36,993 bases of DNA, from contig CAMCZE010000002.1 in assembly GCA_945885655.1 (NCBI GenBank), forward strand, positions 1 through 36,993. Direction: 5' to 3'. The position numbers were made by a program, and so were the translations under genes. The notes below the pieces were generated by a model that had not been told where the DNA came from, did not search any database, and saw nothing but the letters and a program-made list of their open reading frames with translations. Positions 13,204 to 20,733 of this stretch are shown in pieces (the first letter of the stretch is position 1; every line of letters starts with the position of its first letter). Origin of the DNA: Bacteriovorax stolpii (GTDB taxonomy: Bacteria > Bdellovibrionota > Bacteriovoracia > Bacteriovoracales > Bacteriovoracaceae).

Positions 13204-14526
13204 ATGAACGCCAATTTATCTATTCTCATCATTGAAGACGACAAGTACACACGCCTCAATTTGAGAGATATTCTTAAACCATTTGGTATTGTAGAAGAGG
13301 CCCATGATATTGAAATGGCCCGTTTAAAGCTAAGTGAACGCTTTTTTGACATTGTTATTACTGACATTGAATTAGGTAATGGCTCAGGAGTGGAATTAAT
13401 CCCTCAGATTGTGAAAAAAGGTTCTTATTGTATCATTGTGAGCTCATACGAAAATGATGACATCATCGAGGTTGTTTATACGTTAGGTGCTAAACATTAT
13501 CTGTCGAAGTTTAGGTTAAAAGAACAGCTCCCTATTTATATCAATAAGTATTTACAAGGTAAGAGTTCTCAATTTGAACGATTTATAAATGAAGACTTCA
13601 TTACTCAAGACCAAGAAACAATTCAGGATCTTAAAAAACTTTGTGAAGCGAACTTAAAAAATCAAACTCTGTTTATTTCAGGTCCCACAGGAACTGGTAA
13701 AAGTTTATTGGGAAAACTCATTCATGAGATGACTCATCCGGAAGGAAACCTGGTCCATATTAACTGTTCGGAAGTATCTGAAAGCTTGCTTGAGTCTGAA
13801 CTTTTTGGACATGAGAAAGGTGCGTTTACAGGAGCAGATCAGAAAAAAGACGGAAAACTAAAGTTGGCCAATGGAGGTACTCTTTTTTTAGATGAAGTTG
13901 CAACGATGACTATTTCTATGCAACAGAAACTTTTAAAAGCTTTGGACGAAAAAACTTTTTATCCTGTAGGTTCAAGAACCCCTGTTACATCTCATTTCAC
14001 TCTTATTACTGCAACTTGTGAGGATCTTACAGAAAAAATGAAGAAAAAAGAGTTCCGCGAGGATTTTTATTACCGCATCTGTGGTTTTCAATTCCATCTT
14101 AAGGCCTTAAATCAAAGACCATTAGACATAGAACTTCTTATTAAAAATTTTCAGAAAAAATCTCATCGCCGTTTTATGATAAAGTCCGATGCTCTTAACC
14201 AACTGAAAGATCATACTTGGCCTGGTAACGTACGGGAACTTTTAAAGTTTTGTGAACAATTTTCACAAAATCAAACGGGAATCATCGACTCTGGATTCAT
14301 TAAAAAAATGCTTCCAACTAAAAAAGTTTTATTAAACCACACACATGACTGGGAGTCACATGTCTTTGAACATGGTCTACGCTCATATATCAATCACATA
14401 GAAAGAAAATCCGTAGAAGAATCTCTTAAAAGAAATAAAGGTAAAATCACGACTTGTATCAAGGAACTTAAAATTTCAAGTTCCGCTTTTTATCGCATCC
14501 TTCAAGAAAACCAACTTATTTTGTAG
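13204..14526 (+). CDS. NtrC-family sigma-54-dependent response regulator
   Basis: The 440-residue protein has all three parts of an NtrC-type enhancer-binding activator. The receiver (about 5-120) has E/D residues in IIEDDKY, phosphoacceptor D54 in VITDIEL and K in YLSKFRL. The AAA+ domain has Walker A GPTGTGKS (160-167), the sigma-54-contacting loop GAFTGA (206-211), Walker B GTLFLDE and a sensor/R-finger region REDFYYRI. The C-terminal HTH of the Fis type ends in SSSAFYRILQENQLIL. It should remodel sigma-54 polymerase with ATP once phosphorylated. No kinase gene is beside it. A consensus sigma-54 promoter starts at its stop codon. No ribosome site is seen before the ATG. Confidence 0.93.
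   Translation: MNANLSILIIEDDKYTRLNLRDILKPFGIVEEAHDIEMARLKLSERFFDIVITDIELGNGSGVELIPQIVKKGSYCIIVSSYENDDIIEVVYTLGAKHYLSKFRLKEQLPIYINKYLQGKSSQFERFINEDFITQDQETIQDLKKLCEANLKNQTLFISGPTGTGKSLLGKLIHEMTHPEGNLVHINCSEVSESLLESELFGHEKGAFTGADQKKDGKLKLANGGTLFLDEVATMTISMQQKLLKALDEKTFYPVGSRTPVTSHFTLITATCEDLTEKMKKKEFREDFYYRICGFQFHLKALNQRPLDIELLIKNFQKKSHRRFMIKSDALNQLKDHTWPGNVRELLKFCEQFSQNQTGIIDSGFIKKMLPTKKVLLNHTHDWESHVFEHGLRSYINHIERKSVEESLKRNKGKITTCIKELKISSSAFYRILQENQLIL
14463..14484. promoter_or_regulatory. Inverted repeat, possible enhancer site
   Basis: GGAACTT (14463-14469) and AAGTTCC (14478-14484) form a perfect 7-bp inverted repeat with 8 bp between. Its centre is about 80 bp upstream of the transcription start predicted for the following sigma-54 promoter, a usual distance for an NtrC-type activator site. 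It lies inside the coding sequence for the activator's own HTH, so coding constraint could explain it. Confidence 0.35.
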
Positions 14527-14543
14527 TTGGCACCAACCTTGCT
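14527..14543 (+). promoter_or_regulatory. Consensus sigma-54 promoter
   Basis: TTGGCAC at 14527-14533 and TTGCT at 14539-14543 give the invariant GG and GC pairs exactly 10 bp apart, matching TGGCAC-N5-TTGC(A/T) throughout. The predicted start is near 14554, giving a 24-nt leader with AAGGAAG before the ATG at 14578. GTTGG and CCAAC also make a short inverted repeat over the -24 element. Confidence 0.85.
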
Positions 14544-14577
14544 TAAAGGTCAGCAACTTTAAAAAAGGAAGTTGGCC

Positions 14578-14922
14578 ATGAGTTTACAAAAAAAAACTAT
14601 TAATCGATATCGACATTTTTTTCCTGAAGATACACTTCGTGAAGTTTCTGCTCGCACAGGAATTCAAATCACTCGAATTTTCAGACTCTTTAACGGAAAA
14701 AACATGAAAGTCGCTGAACTTGAAGCCTTTCAAAACATTATTGATCTGAAGTTATCAGAAAATAAAAATCTTAAAAGAGTCGAAAATGCTTTAGATGAAG
14801 CTTATTCGATTCTCACAAATGAAGAGTTATACAAAATTGCAAATTATATTGAGAGAAAAGTAGTTGCACGTAGTTACAGTCGTTATCACCTTAATTCATT
14901 TAAAGATGCAATCATCGCTTAG
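14578..14922 (+). CDS. Small helix-turn-helix protein in a sigma-54 operon
   Basis: The 114-residue protein, read from the ATG at 14578 (a TTG 6 bp upstream is less likely because AAGGAAG fits the ATG), has a helix-turn-helix-like stretch near its N-terminus: LREVSARTGIQITRIFRLFN followed by AELEAF, as in XRE/Cro-type domains. The rest is helical and basic (YIERKVVARSYSRYHLNSF). It is the first gene after the sigma-54 promoter and lies 8 bp ahead of a second HTH-type gene. It may be a DNA-binding regulator; I cannot name a family. Confidence 0.7.
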   Translation: MSLQKKTINRYRHFFPEDTLREVSARTGIQITRIFRLFNGKNMKVAELEAFQNIIDLKLSENKNLKRVENALDEAYSILTNEELYKIANYIERKVVARSYSRYHLNSFKDAIIA

Positions 14923-14930
14923 GAGTTATT

Positions 14931-15410
14931 ATGAAAGGATTATCATCACTCGAAAGAATTATTTTAGAATGTGTCGGAAAAGGCAGTCTAAGTTTTCAAG
15001 AAATTCAGACTCAAACAGGAATCTATGAAAATATTTGTTTTAATCTTATCCAAGCTCTCATCATTAGGGGTCTCTTAAAGAATGAAGGTGTTAAATATAA
15101 AATTTCAAGCTCATTATCTCCACTCGTGCTTGAAGAAATAAATGGTCATGAAGCAAAAATCGCTGAATCCCTTGAAATGATTGAAGCTGTTATTGAACAG
15201 ACCTCCTGCCGAGTTTTTCGTTTTCAGAAAATAGCACTAGACCCAAAAGATGAAAAAATATTCCTCGCAATGTTATCAAACTTCGAATCGTTTTTATCCG
15301 ACGCTCATAAAAAATCTCAGGCATCAGTTCCACTTAAAGAAAGAAAGATTATTTTCTGGGGAATGGGAGAAGTTCAAAATTTAATGCACAAAATAGTTAC
15401 TGGAAGATAA
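14931..15410 (+). CDS. Winged-helix-like protein in the sigma-54 operon
   Basis: The 159-residue protein begins with a winged-helix pattern: LERIILECVGKG, SFQEIQTQTGIYENICFNLI, ALIIRGLLKNEGVKYKIS, that is helix, recognition helix and wing. The C-terminal half is helical and charged and may make it a dimer. AGGAG precedes the ATG. It follows the HTH gene by 8 bp and is followed after one base by the lipoprotein gene, so the three are surely co-transcribed. The pair of small regulators behind an activator recalls the split HTH/DUF4423-type regulators common in Bdellovibrionota, but this link is a guess. Confidence 0.68.
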   Translation: MKGLSSLERIILECVGKGSLSFQEIQTQTGIYENICFNLIQALIIRGLLKNEGVKYKISSSLSPLVLEEINGHEAKIAESLEMIEAVIEQTSCRVFRFQKIALDPKDEKIFLAMLSNFESFLSDAHKKSQASVPLKERKIIFWGMGEVQNLMHKIVTGR

Positions 15411-15411
15411 T

Positions 15412-16737
15412 ATGAGATTTCTCATGCTCATCATTTTATTTTCCTGCGGCAAGCACACAATTCCTACATCAAAAGACTTGTTTGATGATGATGGTGACCA
15501 AATCCTTAATTATGAAGAGATCGGCGACAATCAACACATCGCTCAAGTGCAGGCACTTAATGAAATCCAAGGAGTATTAAGTTTTGGCCATAAAAAGAAC
15601 TCACATGAAAGAATAGAACTTCTATTTGATAATCAGATTAATTTTACAAACAGGGCCTATGTTCTTTTAACAAAAAATGCTCGTTTTATCACTCAGGATG
15701 AATACTTTTCGGAATTCGCAAAACTAAGATTATATAATTCTAAACAAAATTTTGACATTAACTTAGACTCTTATAACATTAAATTGAATTTTAAAGCTCC
15801 TGTTAAAAAAGACTATCACCTCGTGTATGTTCATAAGGATAAAAAAAGAATACTTGCTCCTTGGAGCTTAAAAGTCGATATCACATTATCCAAGACCGAT
15901 TTACAAAATCTTCTTTCAAATAAATCACATATTATTCTTACAAATAACTCGACCCAACGTATTCAAGAGAAGACTTTTAGGGTCTTTTATAGTGATGGTG
16001 TTACAAGCACAATCTATTATGTTTCCAGAGATTTCGGTTTTTCTAATTTCTTAAAGTTGATGAAAGTTGATAGTTATATACTCAGTGATGATGTTCATTT
16101 CTTTTTTGATAAACGAAGCGATCAAGTTGAGGAATGGTGGGTTAGAGACTTGGGAAATGATAAAGTTATTGCGAAGGCCCCAATCAGTACCTTAAAAAAC
16201 GTTTTTCTCCAAGGATATAATCTGACAAACATTATTGTAGATAGACGCAAGGGTTTTACTTATGCCAATGCCAATTTAAATAATCCTGAAGGAGCAAAAG
16301 TATTTTTAAAAATTCACCCTACCATGACCTCTGTTGGTCTTAATGCTTATAGTTCAACATACACAAGAAATAATTCCCTAGAGAGATCAATAACATGTAT
16401 CAATTATTATCGAGCTCCAGCAGAAGAAGTTAGCGTACCTATCACGATAGATCTTTTTACTCAGGAAGTTCATTTTTCTTCACTCGGAGTAGTTATTCCA
16501 AACGATTGGAAGCTTTATGAAGGTTCTGACAAAAATGGCCTGTATTGGGAAGTCGGTTTTAATTCCTTACCACCGATGTTTATAATGAGTTTACCCAATA
16601 AAACTTTTCCTCCAGGACATTATATCGGTCTCTACAACACTACATGTCCACAATATGCAACCGTTATAACGGTTCCAGTAAGCGATGAAGGTAGATTTCT
16701 TCTTGAAATTGAAGCCTATGTTGAGAAGATGGAATAA
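15412..16737 (+). CDS. Lipoprotein with a calcium-loop-like N-terminus
   Basis: A 441-residue exported protein with a short hydrophobic signal and lipobox LFS-C12, so it is likely lipid-anchored. Just after the cysteine comes LFDDDGDQILNYEE, a D-x-D-G-D-x-x-x-x-x-E loop like those of calcium-binding EF-hand, dockerin or thrombospondin type 3 repeats. The remainder is beta-rich with no family I recognise. It starts one base after the winged-helix gene and would be the surface effector of the sigma-54 operon. A role in the envelope or at the cell surface is likely; nothing more specific can be supported. Confidence 0.7.
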   Translation: MRFLMLIILFSCGKHTIPTSKDLFDDDGDQILNYEEIGDNQHIAQVQALNEIQGVLSFGHKKNSHERIELLFDNQINFTNRAYVLLTKNARFITQDEYFSEFAKLRLYNSKQNFDINLDSYNIKLNFKAPVKKDYHLVYVHKDKKRILAPWSLKVDITLSKTDLQNLLSNKSHIILTNNSTQRIQEKTFRVFYSDGVTSTIYYVSRDFGFSNFLKLMKVDSYILSDDVHFFFDKRSDQVEEWWVRDLGNDKVIAKAPISTLKNVFLQGYNLTNIIVDRRKGFTYANANLNNPEGAKVFLKIHPTMTSVGLNAYSSTYTRNNSLERSITCINYYRAPAEEVSVPITIDLFTQEVHFSSLGVVIPNDWKLYEGSDKNGLYWEVGFNSLPPMFIMSLPNKTFPPGHYIGLYNTTCPQYATVITVPVSDEGRFLLEIEAYVEKME

Positions 16738-16755
16738 AGTCTCTACAATAATCCA

Positions 16756-17529
16756 ATGGCCCTTTGTTTAATTACTTGTAACATTCGTTTTGATAATCCT
16801 GCCGATGGTCACCATGCATGGCCCCATCGACGGGATTTTTTAGCGCAAACCCTTCTTAAACATAATCCTGACATCATTGCGACTCAAGAAGGCAGATACC
16901 AACAATTGAAGGACTTTGGGAGCAATCTTAAAAATTATGAGTTGATAGATGAACATCGATCTTGGAGTAGTGAACGAATGTATCCATCTTTTTTTATACG
17001 TAAGGATCGATTTGAAATTTTAAAAAGTGAAGACATATGGTTATCGGAAACTCCAAATATTGCAGCAAGCAGATCATTTGGAAGCGCTTTTCCCCGACTC
17101 ATGACTTGGCTAAAGATTCGGCCTAAAAACTCAGATAAAAATATTCTTATTGTTAATACTCATCTTGATCATCTCAAAGAAGAGACACGTATCGGACAAA
17201 TAAACGTATTAATTCAGGAGATAAATAAGATCTGGCAATCAGAATGTCCGTTAGTGCTCATGGGAGATTTTAACGAGAGTCCCATAGGACAAGTCAGACA
17301 GATTATTAATAAAGAATTTCCTGACCTGCAAGATGCCTGGAAGTCTTTTAATAATATCGAAGAGACATCTCATCATGCTTTTAAGGGAAAGATGGACAAT
17401 GGAACCCGTATCGATTGGATTCTAGTCGATAAAAATGCCAAGATTCAAAGCTGCATTATGGATAAGACAAATAAAGAGGGGCTTTATCCAACGGATCACT
17501 ACCCTATTATAAGTAAGATTAAGTTTTAG
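16756..17529 (+). CDS. Endonuclease/exonuclease/phosphatase-family hydrolase
   Basis: The 257-residue protein has the EEP fold motifs in order: CNIRFDN near the start, IIATQEG (metal-binding glutamate), VNTHLDH, LMGDFNESP, RIDWILVD and the C-terminal TDHYPI with the catalytic histidine. The family includes exonuclease III, sphingomyelinases and inositol phosphatases; this cytoplasmic-type subgroup is usually annotated without a known substrate. There is no signal peptide. It lies 18 bp after the lipoprotein gene, so it could be the last gene of the sigma-54 operon. Its last 11 bp overlap psd on the other strand. Confidence 0.85.
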   Translation: MALCLITCNIRFDNPADGHHAWPHRRDFLAQTLLKHNPDIIATQEGRYQQLKDFGSNLKNYELIDEHRSWSSERMYPSFFIRKDRFEILKSEDIWLSETPNIAASRSFGSAFPRLMTWLKIRPKNSDKNILIVNTHLDHLKEETRIGQINVLIQEINKIWQSECPLVLMGDFNESPIGQVRQIINKEFPDLQDAWKSFNNIEETSHHAFKGKMDNGTRIDWILVDKNAKIQSCIMDKTNKEGLYPTDHYPIISKIKF

Positions 17530-18448
17530 TGGCGACCTCTTGTCCTAAGTGAAGATAAGTCTCAATACCCTTAGAAGTATTGGCCATGATATCTTCAGAA
17601 GGTTTCCAAGCACCTTTTTCACCTAAAAGAATCACTGTGGATCCTCCAAAAAGGAAATATCCCTTCTCCTCGCCTCTAACAAAAGGCTTGTTCCATCGAT
17701 GAGATTGTACAATCTTACCAACACAGATGGCCCCCACTTCGATGTAGGCCAACTTACCAAAATTTTCAGTTTGAAGAATTGAAACATGACGTTCATTTTT
17801 AATAAAAATTTGATTTTTATATTTGATTGCTAATGGATTCACAGAATCATAAGCACCAGGCACTCTAAAATTATCCAACACATTACCATTATCAGGATAA
17901 TGATAGCGATGATAGTCAACAGGACAAAGGCGAGCAATCATCAAAGGCCCACCTTCAAATATTTTGGCCACTTGTTCATTTCCAACTAAATCCTTAGCTT
18001 TAAGGTATTGGCCCTTAACTGGATAAAGCTTTTTATCATCAATAGCATCAAATCCAACATAACGGGCCTCAGCAAATGCTGCCATCTTAGTATTATCCGA
18101 AATAAAATTTCTTTTACCCATTTTAAATTTACGGATAAAAAATTCATTAAAACTTTTATATGAATCTCTGATATCTTGAGCGGGACGACTTCCTGCTTCA
18201 TAATCATCAATTGGAATATTAAACTTTTCAATGAACGGTCTAACTTTTGAATGACTCATAGGCATATCTTGAAACGCCCCATAGGCCTGACTAAAAAACT
18301 TATTCGTAAATGCTCCGCCCAGTTTTTGCCCAGCAAAAGAACAATAAAGAAATTTTATAAACCAATCCCCATAAACTTTTTCTATTTCGGTATTGCCGCT
18401 CACGCGGTTAAAGTACCTAATTTCTGGTGCAGTATGTAGGATTGACAT
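17519..18448 (-). CDS. psd: Phosphatidylserine decarboxylase proenzyme
   Basis: The 309-residue protein has the PSD signatures: SFNEFFIRKFK, the RLCPVDYHRYHYP strand with conserved histidines, and the self-cleavage motif LFGGSTVILL. Cleavage between G269 and S270 would give a beta chain of 269 residues and an alpha chain of 40 residues starting with the pyruvoyl group. It makes phosphatidylethanolamine from phosphatidylserine at the inner membrane. The GGST motif and length fit the type II/eukaryote-like group rather than the LGST of E. coli. A near-perfect sigma-70 promoter lies upstream, and AGAGGAAA precedes the ATG. Confidence 0.92.
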   Translation of the reverse strand: MSILHTAPEIRYFNRVSGNTEIEKVYGDWFIKFLYCSFAGQKLGGAFTNKFFSQAYGAFQDMPMSHSKVRPFIEKFNIPIDDYEAGSRPAQDIRDSYKSFNEFFIRKFKMGKRNFISDNTKMAAFAEARYVGFDAIDDKKLYPVKGQYLKAKDLVGNEQVAKIFEGGPLMIARLCPVDYHRYHYPDNGNVLDNFRVPGAYDSVNPLAIKYKNQIFIKNERHVSILQTENFGKLAYIEVGAICVGKIVQSHRWNKPFVRGEEKGYFLFGGSTVILLGEKGAWKPSEDIMANTSKGIETYLHLGQEVATKT

Positions 18449-18459
18449 AAGATTTCCTC

Positions 18460-18488
18460 TTGGGAGTTTTATAGAAACATATTATACT
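18460..18488 (+). promoter_or_regulatory. Sigma-70 promoter of the HtrA gene, overlapping the psd promoter
   Basis: TTGGGA (18460-18465), 17 bp, TATACT (18483-18488). The -10 overlaps the psd -10 by 4 bp on the opposite strand, so the two promoters probably cannot be occupied together. The predicted start is near 18495, with GAGGA before the ATG at 18525. Confidence 0.55.
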
Positions 18489-18510
18489 GGGGCATCTAAG
18501 TTCATGTCAA
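18481..18510 (-). promoter_or_regulatory. Consensus sigma-70 promoter of psd
   Basis: Minus strand TTGACA (18510-18505) and TATAAT (18486-18481), both perfect, are separated by 18 bp. The predicted start is near 18474, giving a leader of about 25 nt. Confidence 0.8.
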
Positions 18511-18524
18511 AGTGAGGAATACAA

Positions 18525-19556
18525 ATGAAACTGATTCTATTCATGTACCTTAGTTTATCTTATTTGACTGCATTCGGTGGAGATCTTCTTTCGGTTGAAA
18601 CCAAAACTATCGAAATTTACCGGAAAGCTGTACCCTCCACTGTAAACGTTTCAAATATAAAACTGGCCCGGAATTCCTTTTATGGTGAAATTGAAGTTCC
18701 ACAAGGGGCCGGTTCTGGATTTGTTTGGGACCAGGAAGGTCACATCATCACTAACTTCCACGTTGTTCAAGGTGGCAATAGTTTTGTTATCACTTTTTAT
18801 AATGATCCTAAACATTATAAGGCCAAACTCGTTGGTACTGCTCCAGAAAAAGACATTGCAGTCCTTAAATTACTAGAGAAACCAACGAAACTTTCTCCCA
18901 TTGAATTCGGTTCATCTAAAGATCTTCTTGTAGGTCAATACTCATTTGCTATTGGATCACCTTTTGGTCTTGATTATACACTTACTTCTGGTGTGATTTC
19001 AGCGCTTGGAAGAAAAATTGATGGTATTGGCGGTGTAAAGATCAACGACATGATTCAAACTGATGCTGCTATCAACATGGGTAACTCTGGGGGTCCTCTC
19101 TTAGACTCATCTGCAAAACTTATTGGAATGAATACCGTTATTTTTTCGACCAGTGGATCAAGTGCGGGACTTGGGTTTGCTGTACCGGCAGACACCATAA
19201 GAATGATTGCGCCTCAACTCATCCAACACGGGAAACTAATACGTCCAGGGTTGGGAATTGGAATTGTTCCAGACAGTATGAAAGAGCGTCTTATACAAGG
19301 CAATAAAGGCATCATCGTTTCTTACGTAGATGTTAAAGGATCTGCAGGTAAAGCAGGTATTCAAGGCATGACCCAAGATCGATTTGGAAGAATGTACTTA
19401 GGAGACGTGATCTTAAGTGTAGATGGCCAAGAAGTGAACGGACTTGATGATATTTATCAAGTCCTTGAGAAAAAGAAAATTGGCGACACTGTGAATGTTA
19501 CTCTACGTCGAGAGGGAAAAGCAAAATCAGTTAAAGTGACACTACAGGCCCTGTAA
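18525..19556 (+). CDS. HtrA/Deg-family periplasmic serine protease with one PDZ domain
   Basis: The 343-residue protein has a Sec signal (to about residue 18), a trypsin-like domain with catalytic H79 (TNFHVV), D110 (EKDIAVL) and S188 (GNSGGPL), and one C-terminal PDZ domain from about residue 235. One PDZ and this size make it DegS-like or like single-PDZ HtrA enzymes rather than DegP. It should act in periplasmic protein quality control or as a regulatory protease. Whether the N-terminus is cleaved or stays as an anchor cannot be told. It is divergent from psd and overlaps the aminotransferase gene by 15 bp at its 3' end. Confidence 0.92.
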   Translation: MKLILFMYLSLSYLTAFGGDLLSVETKTIEIYRKAVPSTVNVSNIKLARNSFYGEIEVPQGAGSGFVWDQEGHIITNFHVVQGGNSFVITFYNDPKHYKAKLVGTAPEKDIAVLKLLEKPTKLSPIEFGSSKDLLVGQYSFAIGSPFGLDYTLTSGVISALGRKIDGIGGVKINDMIQTDAAINMGNSGGPLLDSSAKLIGMNTVIFSTSGSSAGLGFAVPADTIRMIAPQLIQHGKLIRPGLGIGIVPDSMKERLIQGNKGIIVSYVDVKGSAGKAGIQGMTQDRFGRMYLGDVILSVDGQEVNGLDDIYQVLEKKKIGDTVNVTLRREGKAKSVKVTLQAL

Positions 19557-20693
19557 GTTTTTAACTGCATTTTTTAAAGTTACTTCTTTTTTAGCAAAAC
19601 AAAACCTTAAATACCTCTCTCCTTCAGTTGATTTCAAATAAAATGCTGAAGGAGGAACGGTAGCTACTTTATTTTCTTTGATTAGTTTTAGAGCATAATC
19701 TACATCATTGAGTTTTGTTTTTCCTGAAATAGGAACCATCATAAAATATGTGCCTTTAGGGCTTGAGAAATCAAAACCTAACTGCCGCATCTCCTTATAG
19801 AAGAAATCTCTTTTTTCTTTATATAATGAAACAAAACCAGGTAAATATTCAGGCAACTTTTTTAAACTTTCAGCAACACCCTCTTGCATAGGAGTTGAGA
19901 CAGAAAAAGTCACATATTGATGAACTAATCGGCAGGCCTTTGAAACAGTTTCGTTAGCGCATATCCAACCAATTTTCCATCCCGTCACACCAAAAGTTTT
20001 TCCGGCACTTGAAATAGTAATTGTACGCTCCTTCATACCTTCAAGAGTTGCTGTTGGAATATGCTTACAACCATCAAAAACTAAAAACTCATACACCTCA
20101 TCCGACAAAAGATAGGCATCAGATTTTTCCGCGGCTTTCGCCACCATTTCAATTTCTTGTTTAAGCCACACTTTCCCTGACGGATTATGGGGATTGTTAA
20201 GAATGATGAGTTTTGTTCGAGGTGAAATAGCAGCATCTAATTCTTTTTGATCAATTAAAAAATCGGGAGCATGCATCGTAACTGGAATAGGTATACCACC
20301 TGCCATCTTAATTGATGCAACATAGGAATCATAAAATGGCTCCAGTACAACAACTTCATCACCAGGGTTAATGAGGGCCGTGATCACAAGATAAATTGCT
20401 TCTGTTGCTCCTACTGTTACTGTCACTTCTGATTCTGGATGATAGTTTAAATGATAAAAACTTTTATAATAATTTGCGATCTCCTGGCGAAGGTTCGCCG
20501 TTCCATGAAAGGGTGCATACTGATTATGGCCCTCCTGCATTTTTTTATAAACAATGTCCTTGAGCCAGTCTGGCCCATCAAAATCAGGAAATCCCTGTCC
20601 CAAGTTAACAGCATTATGTTCACGGGCAAGTTTTGAAATCACACCAAAAATCGAATCTTTAAAACCGGCAATACGGAGAGCTGTATCTTTCAT
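19542..20693 (-). CDS. PLP-dependent class I/II aminotransferase
   Basis: The 383-residue enzyme has the fold-type I aminotransferase marks: NLGQGFPDFDGP at the start, GATEAI, NNPHNPSGKV, SDEVYEFL and the PLP lysine K232 in SSAGKTFGVTGWKIGW. The N-terminal and GWK motifs fit the kynurenine/glutamine transaminase K and methionine aminotransferase (YbdL) group, so an aromatic or sulfur amino acid is the likely donor. It is the last gene of the long minus-strand run, 40 bp after the L,D-transpeptidase gene, with AAGAGG before the ATG. In that position it could process amino acids released from imported peptides (inference). Confidence 0.9.
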   Translation of the reverse strand: MKDTALRIAGFKDSIFGVISKLAREHNAVNLGQGFPDFDGPDWLKDIVYKKMQEGHNQYAPFHGTANLRQEIANYYKSFYHLNYHPESEVTVTVGATEAIYLVITALINPGDEVVVLEPFYDSYVASIKMAGGIPIPVTMHAPDFLIDQKELDAAISPRTKLIILNNPHNPSGKVWLKQEIEMVAKAAEKSDAYLLSDEVYEFLVFDGCKHIPTATLEGMKERTITISSAGKTFGVTGWKIGWICANETVSKACRLVHQYVTFSVSTPMQEGVAESLKKLPEYLPGFVSLYKEKRDFFYKEMRQLGFDFSSPKGTYFMMVPISGKTKLNDVDYALKLIKENKVATVPPSAFYLKSTEGERYLRFCFAKKEVTLKNAVKNLQGL

Positions 20694-20733
20694 GCTAAAA
20701 CCTCTTCTTTCAAATCTATCATTTTAAGCAAGA

